This document shows, piece after piece, positions 1 through 7,075 of a stretch of DNA of 44,382 nucleotides. The stretch's first letter is position 1. Each line of letters opens with the position of its first letter. The notes under the pieces are model-generated. The model was not told the origin of the DNA. It saw nothing but the letters and a program-made list of their open reading frames with translations, and made no database searches. This DNA comes from Verrucomicrobiia bacterium (GTDB taxonomy: Bacteria; Verrucomicrobiota; Verrucomicrobiia; Verrucomicrobiales; Akkermansiaceae): NCBI GenBank assembly GCA_030430455.1, contig JAUIJB010000025.1, positions 1 to 44,382 of the forward strand, read 5' to 3'. A program made the position numbers and the translations under genes.

Positions 1-128
1 ACGCCGATCAGCCGCCGTGTTGGGTTCGGGCTTTCCATACGCGGGCGGATGGTGTTGAGTTCAGAGGGCGCGGTTGGCGCGTCTCACCTTTATCGTTCTG
101 CCAAGAATGGGTGGCGCCGAGTCCCGAG

Positions 129-156
129 TTGACCCGGGCGGTTGCCCGACTAGACT
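129..156 (+). promoter_or_regulatory. Putative promoter with operator-like palindrome for the toxin-antitoxin pair
   Basis: A TTGACC box (129-134) lies 16 bp from a TAGACT box (151-156). Both resemble sigma-70 hexamers. The spacer holds an inverted repeat, CGGGC (135-139) and GCCCG (144-148), where an autoregulating antitoxin could bind. The -10 box ends only 6 bp before the ATG at 163 and no Shine-Dalgarno sequence is visible, so the message may be leaderless. Boxes and repeat are seen; regulation is inferred. Confidence 0.45.
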
Positions 157-162
157 GAATGC

Positions 163-375
163 ATGCCATTGGTGAGTATTCCAGCCCACTATGACGGAGC
201 GCAGGTCCTGCTCGACGAGGAGGTGGCGTTGCGTCCCAACGCCCGTTTGATTGTGACGGTCCTGGAGGATGCGGATTCTGAGCGCGAGGACTTCCTGCGA
301 TTGGCGGAGAGCGGGCTCGCGGCGGCCTACGATGGGGATGAGGTGGAGTACACTGAGGCCGACCTGAGGCGATGA
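163..375 (+). CDS. Antitoxin-like small protein of a MazF/PemK-type module
   Basis: This 70-residue acidic protein precedes a MazF/PemK-like toxin gene and overlaps it by ATGA (372-375), the usual coupling of type II toxin-antitoxin operons. Its N-terminus (IPAHYDG...LLDEEVALRPNARLIVTVL) looks like the short beta-rich DNA-binding part of AbrB/DUF104-like antitoxins. The acidic C-terminal half, roughly residues 36-70, would wrap the toxin. The ATG at 163 directly follows a promoter-like sequence and has no clear ribosome binding site. The exact antitoxin family cannot be fixed by eye; the role rests mainly on context. Confidence 0.7.
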   Translation: MPLVSIPAHYDGAQVLLDEEVALRPNARLIVTVLEDADSEREDFLRLAESGLAAAYDGDEVEYTEADLRR

Positions 376-752
376 GATCGGGCTCGGTTGTCTTGGCGCG
401 GGTTCAGCAGGCAGACGGTCGCCTGAAGGCCCGACCGGCCATCATCCTGAACACGATGCCTCCGTTTTCCGATTTCCTGGTTTGTGCGCTGAGTTCGAAG
501 CTGAAGCACGAGTGCCGGGGCTTCGACGAGGTGATCGCAGCGGATGACGATGACTTCGGGGGCAGCGGCCTCAAGGTTGCCTCGTTGATCCGCCTCGGGA
601 TGGTCGCGACGATTCCCGGGTCGGTGATTCTGGGCGAGCTTGGGCAGGTCTCCGAGACCCGGTTGCTTCGACTTCGCTCCCGACTCGCGCGGCAAATTGA
701 GGCAGAACAAGACGGCGCTGGACAACCCACTACCCGCCCCGAGTCGGATTAG
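372..752 (+). CDS. MazF/PemK-type endoribonuclease toxin
   Basis: This 126-residue protein begins with the MazF/PemK pattern: GSVVLARV, then KARPAIIL, then FLVCALSS, and later GLKVASLIRLGMVATI and ILGELG. The family folds as an SH3-like barrel and cleaves mRNA at short sites when its antitoxin is degraded. The length is normal for the family. The start codon overlaps the antitoxin stop, so the two are translationally coupled. The last 15 or so residues are polar and probably disordered. The pair lies next to insertion-sequence material, consistent with an acquired or plasticity region. Confidence 0.85.
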   Translation: MRSGSVVLARVQQADGRLKARPAIILNTMPPFSDFLVCALSSKLKHECRGFDEVIAADDDDFGGSGLKVASLIRLGMVATIPGSVILGELGQVSETRLLRLRSRLARQIEAEQDGAGQPTTRPESD

Positions 753-1189
753 GAGGGTGGCGACCACCCGCAATGATCTTCGGAGAGGCGCTCCCGGTAG
801 CGGGTGCCAGGCCTTTACGTTGCTATGGCTGCTTGTTTGGCAAGAGATAAAGTGAGTTTTTTCCCATAACTTTCGATGAGTGATAGGTGAGTCGGGGATG
901 ATAGCTTGTGCGTGGCTTGGAGGAAAGTTGTCCACAGGGTTCTTCGCGAGAATGGGCCGGTAGTCAGCTCGTCGGAGCGAAGGTTCATGTGGGCAACTTT
1001 CCGGACTGGGTTCCGTGCCCTGAAGGCCCGGACGGAGGGGAGGTGAAGATGCCTGGTGAGGATTTCGTCTTCAGCGTGGTATGCTGCTATGCGTGGGCTG
1101 CTCCGCGCAGCGGAGCCTATCCAACAGGAGCTTTGTTCACCAATGGACCTCGACCCATTCTAGGCACGGGCGCACGACCTTCCTGGCCA
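753..1189. other. Gene-free interval between the toxin gene and the IS110 element
   Basis: No open frame here has protein-like composition. Two inverted repeats are visible. One is a 15-bp pair with a single mismatch (922-936 with 988-1002). The other is a compact hairpin GCTCCGC/GCGGAGC (1100-1106 with 1110-1116, 3-nt loop). The DNA is less GC-rich than the core part of the window, fitting accessory DNA. Confidence 0.5.
922..1002. repeat. 15-bp inverted repeat with 51-bp spacer
   Basis: GGAAAGTTGTCCACA (922-936) is the reverse complement of 988-1002 except for one base. It could be the ends of a small non-autonomous element or a large hairpin. No target duplication is visible beside it. Confidence 0.5.
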
Positions 1190-1355
1190 GGATGATCGCT
1201 CCCAGAACGTCTGCCGGGGGCGGGTCTGCGGGCGGGTTCCTCCTCCGTCCGGGGCTGCAGGGCACGGCTCCGGGTAGAGCTTCAATTTCATGGGAGTCGG
1301 TGGCTTTCACGATGAGTGGAGGTCCTGCGGGTCGGCGCGGATGGTGATGACGGTT

Positions 1356-2511
1356 TCATCGTGTGGTGTTGGTCTGGATCTTCAGTCCCAACTCCCAGAT
1401 GAAGGCCGTCAGCTCGCGGGCCACGGCGACCTTCACCTTGTTGTGATGCATGAGCCTTCCACGCAGGGTCTTGAACCGGGCGTGGAGGCGGTTCTGGGCG
1501 CGCCAGGCGATCTCTTTGATCCATCGCGGCTTGCCTTTCTGTCGCTCGGCCATGGCGTAGCTGACGCGCGGCTGCACGCGGTAGTGGGTGGCGCATTCGA
1601 TGAGAATCCAGTCCCGCGGCCGCGGGATGGGCATTGCCGCATTTGGTGATGCCGGTCTGGTTCTGCTTGCCGCCGGTGGAGTATTCACCGGGGGTGAGAC
1701 CGAGGTAGCTCATCAACTGGCGCGGATGGGTGAAGCGCACAAAGTCGCCGATCTCGGAAACGACCATCATGGCAGCGACGATCTTGAAGCCCCGGAAGGT
1801 CATGAGCGCATCGACGACGGGCTTGTTGGCCCAGGATTCGCAGAGGAGTTCCATGTGGGTGTCGAGCCGCTCGATGCGTTCGAGGAGCTGCTCGATCTGT
1901 AGCAGTCCCTCCTCGAGGATCACGCGGTGGGCGGGGAACTCGAGCTTGAGGTTGCGCAGGAAGCGCCAGTGCATGCCGGTCCAATGAGTCTTGCCGGGAT
2001 AGTGGATGCCGAGGCGTCGGAGCAGGGCGAGCACGCGGGTGCGGGCGCGGCGCAGGTCGTCGTGGGCATCAACCCGGGCGCGACAGAGATCGCGGATGGC
2101 CTCGTCGGTTTCGTCGGGGACGCGCACGGCGGTGAGCTCGCCGGCGCGCAGGAGGCGGGCGAGCTTGCGGGCGTCCTTCTTGTCGGTTTTGACCTTGTCG
2201 CCGGATTGGGAAGGGATCAGCGAGGGGGCAATCACGGTGCAGGGCACGCCGATCTTCTCGAAATGGCGGGCGATCCACATGCCGCATCCGCCGGCCTCGT
2301 AGCAGACCTGCAGGGCGTCGAGCGGGACCTTGCGGGCCTTGGCAATGCGTCGCACGACCCGCTCCAGGGCGACGTGGGTGGTGGCGACGCTGCCGTGGTG
2401 GCGGACCTCGCCGTCGGACCCAGGATCGGCGATGGCGACGGTGGTTTGTTCTTTATGGACGTCGAGTCCGAGGTAGAGTGCGGGTGCCGTGTCTGCGTTG
2501 GTTTTCACCAT
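1356..2511 (-). pseudogene. IS110-family transposase, frameshifted near its catalytic-serine domain
   Basis: Starting at ATG 2511, the protein has the N-terminal DEDD nuclease start (YLGLDVHKEQTTVAI), then TDKKDARKLARLL. It continues to the C-terminal Tnp20 region (ALMTFRGFKIVAAMMVVSEIGD, FTHPRQLMSYLGLTPGEYSTGG, ITKCGNAH). The rest of the domain (DWILIECATHYR through QTNTTR, stop at 1356) is in a different frame. The net one-base shift falls at about 1613-1640, where the DNA has the palindrome CCCGCGGCCGCGGG (1613-1626). Joined, the two parts give a normal-length IS110 transposase of about 385 residues. The break may be a real inactivating mutation or a sequencing error in this GC palindrome. 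Family assignment is strong; loss of activity is inferred. Confidence 0.88.
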
Positions 2512-2604
2512 CAGTAATGTGTTGAATGTGGATAGGTTCCGCCGACCTCGTGCCGGCGGAATAGCCCACGACTTGAACCAGACACGGCACCTCTTTTCCA
2601 ACCC
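2512..2604 (-). ncRNA. Candidate IS110 bridge (seek) RNA region
   Basis: The non-coding DNA upstream of the transposase has a hairpin TTCCGCCG/CGGCGGAA (2537-2544 with 2554-2561, 9-nt loop). IS110 elements are known to encode a structured guide RNA in a non-coding end that pairs with target and donor DNA. In the IS110 group proper it lies upstream of the gene. Position and structure fit, but no guide loops or RNA ends could be defined, and the RNA could extend further upstream to about 2700. Confidence 0.4.
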
Positions 2605-2707
2605 TCAATCCCACCCTGAGATGCCCGACTGCCTCAAGTCGCAGCCATAGGGTCTAGGCGAAGAAAACGAAGCTCGCATCATCCGTCGGTATCGAGAGGA
2701 TTCCCAT

Positions 2708-2953
2708 GTGAAGACGACGGCGTATTTTCGCGAGATGCGGAAGCGGGCAGATCGAGCACAGATCCTTGAGGAGTGGATTGTCAGGGCGATCGAGAACCCG
2801 ATTCGAGAGGCGACCCAGGGCGACGGCCGGATCAGAAGGTGGGTCCGAATCCCTGAGATGGACAATCGAGCCCTCCGGGTTATCCTCCTCGACGACGGGG
2901 AGACCGTTCACAACGTATTTTTCGACCGCCGATTCCAAGACGATGAAGGCTAA
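2708..2953 (+). CDS. DUF4258-like small protein, first gene of a toxin-antitoxin-like pair
   Basis: The protein has 81 residues and starts with GTG at 2708, seven bases after an AGAGGA ribosome binding site (2695-2700). It has the shape of DUF4258 proteins: an N-terminal helix with RADRAQILEEWIVRAIENP, then a strand-rich half ending RALRVILLDDGETVHNVFFDRRF. That layout resembles RelE/BrnT-like folds. The gene overlaps the next one, a DUF2283 protein, by 11 bp, a pairing often seen in mobile DNA. A toxin role is plausible but not shown by any catalytic motif. DUF4258 itself is assigned by eye. Confidence 0.7.
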   Translation: MKTTAYFREMRKRADRAQILEEWIVRAIENPIREATQGDGRIRRWVRIPEMDNRALRVILLDDGETVHNVFFDRRFQDDEG

Positions 2954-3140
2954 GTATTTTGAAGACACCGACACCCTTTACCTCGAGCTTCGAGCTACCG
3001 AGGTGGTAGAGACGCGCGACCTGGATCAGGACACCCTGCTCGACTACGATTCCGCAGGGCAAGTCGTTGGAATCACCATCGAGCATGCCCGAACACGTAT
3101 TGGTGGAGAGCGCATCGAACTTGAGACAATCAGTGCCTAA
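2943..3140 (+). CDS. DUF2283 family small protein
   Basis: This 65-residue acidic protein begins MKAKYFEDTDTLYLEL and continues with DLDQDTLLDYDSAGQVVGITIEHA, the typical DUF2283 pattern in which a two-strand hairpin ending in 'G.VvGIeIlnA' is conserved. The ATG at 2943 lies inside the end of the upstream DUF4258-like gene, so translation is probably coupled. Family members are commonly partnered with DUF4258 or RelE-like proteins and are treated as candidate antitoxins. No DNA-binding motif is obvious. Family assignment is good; function is inferred from context only. Confidence 0.8.
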   Translation: MKAKYFEDTDTLYLELRATEVVETRDLDQDTLLDYDSAGQVVGITIEHARTRIGGERIELETISA

Positions 3141-3263
3141 CAAGTCGGAGATGGCGACGCTCAACCGCGGCTTTGTTGCGCAGCGCCTCATTATCCGCAC
3201 CGTTTCGTTGCATCGTTGCCGCCGTCACGTTGCCGCGACGCCATTCCTTTGACGTTCTGCAGA

Positions 3264-3608
3264 ATGAAGAGTCTCCCATCTGTCTGGCTGATCTTCATGA
3301 GCATCGTCTGGATGTTTCATTCATCCCTCGAGGGCACAGCGGCGAAGACGCGAGGACTGAGCAGCGCAACGCAACTGGAGGCCGATCTCCATCGCTGGGC
3401 GACCCAGCACGCATCAAATGAAGCGGTTTCGCAGATCTTTGATGAGGGTCGGCAGCTGCTACTAGGAGGCGAACACCCGACTTGGACATTTCGTGAGTGG
3501 ATCGAGCATATCGCGACTGACGCCGTTCCTCCAAGCTGGCCGGGACTCGTTGGATTGATGCTCGGGGTCCTTGGCATATTCTGGGGGCGAACCCCGAAGG
3601 AACAATAA
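3264..3608 (+). CDS. Small hypothetical protein with membrane segments at both ends
   Basis: From ATG 3264 the product has 114 residues. The first 20 or so (MKSLPSVWLIFMSIVWMF) form a signal peptide or membrane anchor. The centre is hydrophilic and helical (ATQLEADLHRWATQHASNEAV). The end has a second hydrophobic helix (PGLVGLMLGVLGIFWG) followed by a short charged tail. No family is recognised. It lies between the DUF4258/DUF2283 pair and an IS30 fragment and may be an accessory cargo gene. Ribosome binding is not clear, so the gene call is moderate. Confidence 0.45.
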   Translation: MKSLPSVWLIFMSIVWMFHSSLEGTAAKTRGLSSATQLEADLHRWATQHASNEAVSQIFDEGRQLLLGGEHPTWTFREWIEHIATDAVPPSWPGLVGLMLGVLGIFWGRTPKEQ

Positions 3609-3618
3609 TTGCCTGCTT

Positions 3619-3803
3619 TCAAGGACCAAGTGCAACAGAAGGTCCTTCGAAGAAGATCTCCTCGGGTGAGTAGTAGTTATGGCGTTTCCGGGGCCTCCGG
3701 TTGAGCTTCCCGGCGATGCGGTCGCATTGCTCCTGGGTGAGTTTTCCATGTTCGCGAACTTCGGCGGATTCCGGCGGGTCAGTCGATTGGTGTTCTCGTT
3801 GCT
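3619..3803 (-). pseudogene. IS30-family transposase, C-terminal fragment with a frameshift
   Basis: One frame encodes SNENTNRL (near 3780-3803). A second frame, 20 codons further on, encodes LTQEQCDRIAGKLNRRPRKR and then YYSPEEIFFE. In IS30 transposases these are consecutive: S.ENTNGL, about 20 residues, then LT...ld.ia..LN.RPRK.LgyrtPeEvF. So the C-terminal end of the catalytic domain survives with a one-base frameshift, and everything upstream is missing. It is a decayed remnant and cannot be active. Confidence 0.75.
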
Positions 3804-3984
3804 TCGGCGGCCCTGCTGCAGTTCGTTTCAAGCGGTGGAGATCGTCAAGCGGGTCGCGCCGACGGCGACGGGGGGCGGCAGTGCTTCGGCGCCGGGATAC
3901 AAGAGTGCGGGAACTGTGGAGTCGGCGAACGGGTTCGTGCCTGCATAGGATGGTGCTCGTGGAAACACGAAGCCGGAGCACCCC

Positions 3985-4164
3985 ATGATCAACGTTATCG
4001 AAGACAACCAGAAATCGCCAATCTGCCCCCAGTGCGAGAAGCCCCTCAGGACGGTTCTGTCCAACCGGCTGAGCGGCGGATTCGGGGTCCGCTACATCTA
4101 CTTCTGCCCGGAATGCCAGAAGGTGCTGGGGATCTCACACCGCAAGGGCTTCTGGATGGGCTGA
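3985..4164 (+). CDS. Small zinc-ribbon protein, 59 residues
   Basis: An ATG at 3985, six bases after a GGAG ribosome binding site (3975-3978), opens a 59-residue frame ending at TGA 4162-4164. The product has two Cys pairs, CPQC near residue 14 and CPEC near residue 44, flanking a basic, glycine-rich middle. This is a zinc-ribbon (rubredoxin-knuckle) layout in which four cysteines bind one metal ion. It is too short for many gene callers. The next gene also encodes a CxxC protein, starting 12 bp later, so the two are probably co-transcribed. No specific function is known. Confidence 0.7.
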   Translation: MINVIEDNQKSPICPQCEKPLRTVLSNRLSGGFGVRYIYFCPECQKVLGISHRKGFWMG

Positions 4165-4176
4165 TGCCTTCGGGGA

Positions 4177-4554
4177 ATGAATGAGCCTCCACCCGAACTG
4201 AAGGGCTTCCATGCAAGGAACATGCGGCATGCCCTCGCCGTGTTCCTGGTTCCATCGCTGGCGGGTGCCTGGGCCTTCTACCGACAGGAGGCCCATGGCG
4301 CGGACGACCCGCTTCAATCCGCGCTGTGCATCGCCTTCGTGGCGGGCGTCGTGGCCTTCATGGGCACGGTGCTGTTCAAGGCGCTCGTGTCCCGGCCGAA
4401 TTGCCCGCACTGCGACTGCCGGATGGAGCCGCTGGAGACCATCGAGATCACCGAAAGGACGCGGATGAACCTCGAGTCGAGTTCGTGCTGGCGAGTCGTC
4501 CGTTGCCCGTCGTGTGACGCCCGCTACCGGGTCCCAGGCTTGTCGCAGGGGTGA
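4177..4554 (+). CDS. Membrane protein with C-terminal zinc ribbon
   Basis: The product has 125 residues with two hydrophobic helices, ALAVFLVPSLAGAWAFY (about 19-36) and SALCIAFVAGVVAFMGTVLF (about 48-67). A cytoplasmic tail follows with CPHCDC and CPSC pairs, a four-cysteine zinc ribbon. The start ATG at 4177 comes 12 bp after the small zinc-ribbon gene and is preceded by a weak CGGGGA. The shared cysteine-pair design and short spacing suggest a two-gene unit. No named family is recognised; a role in metal- or redox-dependent regulation at the membrane is only a guess. Confidence 0.65.
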   Translation: MNEPPPELKGFHARNMRHALAVFLVPSLAGAWAFYRQEAHGADDPLQSALCIAFVAGVVAFMGTVLFKALVSRPNCPHCDCRMEPLETIEITERTRMNLESSSCWRVVRCPSCDARYRVPGLSQG

Positions 4555-4623
4555 GTGGATGGATGCGCCGCTCCCATCGCCCGCCCCGAGTCGGCGTGAG
4601 GCGGCCGTGGCCGGTCGCCCGGA

Positions 4624-4890
4624 TCAGTTGCCGAGCTGCGAGCGGGCGTCGTTGAGCTGGCGCTGGCGAGTGGTCTGGCTGGTCGGGGCCAACGGGCCAC
4701 CCCTCGGGGCCTCACCCGGACCGAGCCCGAGCTCCTTCTCGGCACGCTCCTGGATGCCGCGCGAGCGGGTCGCGTAATCGCTGATGGTCGGCATACGCCC
4801 TTCGAGGCGCGGGATGGTCCACATTTCAAAGAAGGCTCCCCCCAGCGCCAGCACGGCGCCGATGATCAGCAGAAAGAACAGTGTTTTCAT
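4624..4890 (-). CDS. Small membrane-anchored hypothetical protein
   Basis: This 88-residue product begins MKTLFFLLIIGAVLALGGAF, a single hydrophobic helix that anchors or exports it. A charged, probably helical tail follows (YATRSRGIQERAEKELGLG, then TTRQRQLNDARSQLG). No family is recognised. It lies downstream of the ABC exporter on the same strand, but a 335-bp gap with repeats and a G14 tract separates them, so it probably has its own promoter. The clean signal helix and convergent placement with the gene at 4554 support a real gene. Confidence 0.6.
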   Translation of the reverse strand: MKTLFFLLIIGAVLALGGAFFEMWTIPRLEGRMPTISDYATRSRGIQERAEKELGLGPGEAPRGGPLAPTSQTTRQRQLNDARSQLGN

Positions 4891-5023
4891 GGCTCATGGG
4901 GGAGGGAGCAGGATTCCATTAGCTCCAGTTTATCGGAAAATCAACTTTCTTTACAAAAGGCGGGTGTCCGAAAATGGGAGTTTGGGGCTGGGGGAGCCGC
5001 TTTGCTTGGCTGCGGGGGGGGGG

Positions 5024-5037
5024 GGGGCGCCTGCGGC
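5024..5037 (+). repeat. Homopolymer of 14 G
   Basis: An uninterrupted G14 tract lies about 135 bp upstream of the start of the minus-strand gene at 4890. Such tracts slip easily during replication and are also error-prone in sequencing, so the true length is uncertain. Confidence 0.8.
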
Positions 5038-5046
5038 GCAGTGCCG

Positions 5047-5067
5047 AGTGGAAAGTAAAAAGTGGAT
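5047..5067 (+). repeat. AGTNNNN heptad array, three units
   Basis: AGTGGAA, AGTAAAA and AGTGGAT follow one another at exact 7-bp spacing, preceded by GTGCCG. The same prefix and units occur at 25059 and 26526, so this belongs to a dispersed family. Confidence 0.6.
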
Positions 5068-5202
5068 TGGGGCGACTCGAGGCGTGCTCAGCTGGCGCGT
5101 TTTTGTCCTTTGTCCGTTGGCCTTTGCCGGACTTGAGAGGAGCTTCGCGCGATCCAAGGGCCGGTTCTTGGGCGGCTGACGGGGTGATGAGACGAGCCTT
5201 GG

Positions 5203-5244
5203 CTCCGCCCTCCGCCCTCCGCCATCTAGAATCCACCATCCGCC
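5203..5244 (+). repeat. Heptad array overlapping the ABC exporter stop codon
   Basis: Six units at exact 7-bp spacing: CTCCGCC three times, then ATCTAGA, ATCCACC and ATCCGCC. The exporter stop codon (5226-5228 on the minus strand) is inside the fourth unit, so the array encodes the last few residues of the protein and continues beyond it. Confidence 0.6.
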
Positions 5245-6974
5245 GACCCGGCACGGCTCTCGCAGAGTTCGCGGTAGAGGCCGGGCTTGTCGATGAGTTC
5301 GTCGTGGCAGCCGAGGTCGACGAGCCGGCCGCCGTCGAGGACCGCGATCTGGTCGGCGCTGCGGACGGTGCTGAGGCGGTGGGCGATGACCAAGCAGGTG
5401 CGCTCGGCGCGGAGGTGCTCGAGGGCTTCCTGGACGAGGCGCTCGGTGGTGTTGTCGAGGGCGGAGGTGGCCTCGTCGAGGAGCAGGATGGGCGGGTTGC
5501 GCAGCAGCGCGCGGGCGATCGACAGGCGCTGCTTCTCGCCGCCGGAGAAGCGCACGCCGCGCTCGCCGGCGAGGGTGTCGATCCCCTCGGGTAGCTCGCG
5601 GACGAAGCCGGCGGCGTTGGCCGACTCGAGGACCGCCCAGAGCTCCTCCTCGGAGGCGCCGGCGCGGGCGAGGAGGAGGTTTTCGCGGATGCTCGCGTTG
5701 AACAGGAAGCTCTCCTGGGTGACGTAGCCGAGCTGGTCGCGCAGCCACTCCTTGGAAAGCGTGGCGAGCGGGGTGCCGTCGAGGAGGATCCGCCCCTCGT
5801 CCGGCTCGTAGAAGCGGGCGACGAGGTGGAGCAGGGTCGACTTGCCGGCGCCGGTGCGGCCGACGAAGGCGGTGGTGGTTCCTGGAGCCGCGGTGAGGGT
5901 GATGTCGCGGACCGCCGGGCTGGCGCCGTCGCCGCCGTCGCCCGCGTCGCCGTAGGAGAACGACACCTCCTCGAATCTCAGCTCGCCGCGGACCGTGGCC
6001 GGGCGCGCGCCCTCGACGAGGTGGGGCTCGTCGGGGCGGTCGATGATCTCGAACACCCGCCTGGCGGCGACCAGGCCGCGGTTGAAGACCTGGCTGAGCG
6101 GGTTGATCTTCGAGATCGGGTCGAAGATGAAGCCCCAGGCGAACAGGAAGAACAGCAGCACGCCGAGGCTCATCTGGTCGTTGAGCACGCGCCACGAGCC
6201 GAGCGCGACCATGGCGATGATGCCGGACTCGGCGAGCAGCGAGATGCCGGGCCAGACGATCGCCTGGCCCTTCATCACCCGCATGTGGCGGTCCTGCGAG
6301 TGGCGGCTCGCGGCGGTGAAGCGCTCGAGCGCCTCGGGCTCGCCGGTGTAGGCCTTGATCTGGCGGATGCCGGCGAGCGAGTCGTGGAGGGTCGAGTGGA
6401 GCGCGGCGGAGGCCTCCGAGGACTCGCGCCAGCGCGGCTCGGAAAAACGGGAGTAGTAGTAGGTGATCACGCCGATGACCGGCAGCGGGGCGACGGTGAC
6501 CAGGGCGAGCTTCCAGTCCTTGATGAAGAGGGCGACAAGGATCAGGGAGAACTGCAGGATCGCGGCGAGGGCGGTGTCGAGCGACTCGACGATGACCCGC
6601 TCCATCGCCGGGACGTCGTCGGCCACCCGGCTCATGATCTCGCCGGAGGCGCGGCGGTCGAACCAGCGCACCGGCAGGCGCTGGAGCTTGTCGTAGAGCT
6701 GGACGCGGAGGTCGTGGACGAGGGTCTGCTCGAGCGACTGGGCGGCGAGGGTGCGCAGCGACAGCAGGACCTGGCGCAGGGCGATGGCGCCGATGCCGAG
6801 CAGGGCGGTGGGCACGACCATGTCCGCGCGGTTCTCGCCGATGACCGTGTCGGTGAAGCGCTGGGCGATGGCCGGCAGCACCAGGACCAGCGCGGTGCCG
6901 ACCACCGCCAGCAGGAACACGGCGAGGGCCCGGGCCGGGTAGTGGCCGGCGCGCTTCAGGAGGCGGAGGAGCAC
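5226..6974 (-). CDS. MsbA-like ABC exporter (fused membrane and ATPase domains)
   Basis: This is a 582-residue type IV ABC exporter half-transporter that works as a homodimer in the inner membrane. MsbA relatives flip lipid A or other amphipathic substrates using ATP. A six-helix membrane domain fills about residues 1-310. The ATPase domain follows with Walker A GRTGAGKST, a Q-loop (YVTQESFLF), signature FSGGEKQR, Walker B ILLLDEATSALD and H-loop VIAHRLST. The length matches MsbA. The start is GTG at 6974; an ATG just upstream is out of frame. The last codons lie in a heptad repeat. It is divergent from the CBS-domain gene at 7076. The substrate cannot be read from sequence, so no symbol is given. 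Confidence 0.93.
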   Translation of the reverse strand: MLLRLLKRAGHYPARALAVFLLAVVGTALVLVLPAIAQRFTDTVIGENRADMVVPTALLGIGAIALRQVLLSLRTLAAQSLEQTLVHDLRVQLYDKLQRLPVRWFDRRASGEIMSRVADDVPAMERVIVESLDTALAAILQFSLILVALFIKDWKLALVTVAPLPVIGVITYYYSRFSEPRWRESSEASAALHSTLHDSLAGIRQIKAYTGEPEALERFTAASRHSQDRHMRVMKGQAIVWPGISLLAESGIIAMVALGSWRVLNDQMSLGVLLFFLFAWGFIFDPISKINPLSQVFNRGLVAARRVFEIIDRPDEPHLVEGARPATVRGELRFEEVSFSYGDAGDGGDGASPAVRDITLTAAPGTTTAFVGRTGAGKSTLLHLVARFYEPDEGRILLDGTPLATLSKEWLRDQLGYVTQESFLFNASIRENLLLARAGASEEELWAVLESANAAGFVRELPEGIDTLAGERGVRFSGGEKQRLSIARALLRNPPILLLDEATSALDNTTERLVQEALEHLRAERTCLVIAHRLSTVRSADQIAVLDGGRLVDLGCHDELIDKPGLYRELCESRAGSADGGF

Positions 6975-7075
6975 GCCCCAGCATGGTGGCGCCGCCGGAT
7001 CCGGGAAAGGGAAATGGCGGCATCGGCGGCGGCGATCATTTGACGCGGGGCGCGGGGGCGCCAGACTGCCCGGGC

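Larger units (their letters stand above)
1356..2604 (-). mobile_element. IS110-family insertion sequence, outer ends not defined
   Basis: The interval contains an IS110-type transposase in two frames and the non-coding segment upstream of it. IS110 elements lack clear terminal inverted repeats and do not duplicate their target, so the true ends cannot be set from one copy. They may lie as far as about 1190 on the left and 2700 on the right. The flanking genes are toxin-antitoxin-like pairs. Confidence 0.75.
4891..5225. other. Repeat-rich intergenic interval
   Basis: There is no convincing gene here. The interval holds a run of 14 G (5024-5037), a short AGTNNNN heptad array preceded by GTGCCG (5041-5067), and CTCCGCC-type heptads at its right end that run through the stop codon of the ABC exporter. 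Confidence 0.6.

Noticed and set aside
640..1347. Three short plus-strand frames (640-855, 908-1195, 1081-1347)
   Set aside because: They have no ribosome binding sites, overlap each other and have random-like composition.
3135..3240. Possible integron attC site after the DUF2283 gene (GCCTAACAAGTCG)
   Set aside because: The RYYYAAC half is present, but no matching GTTRRRY half lies within the expected distance and no clear L-site pairing was found. Accessory cassettes often carry such genes, so it was tempting.
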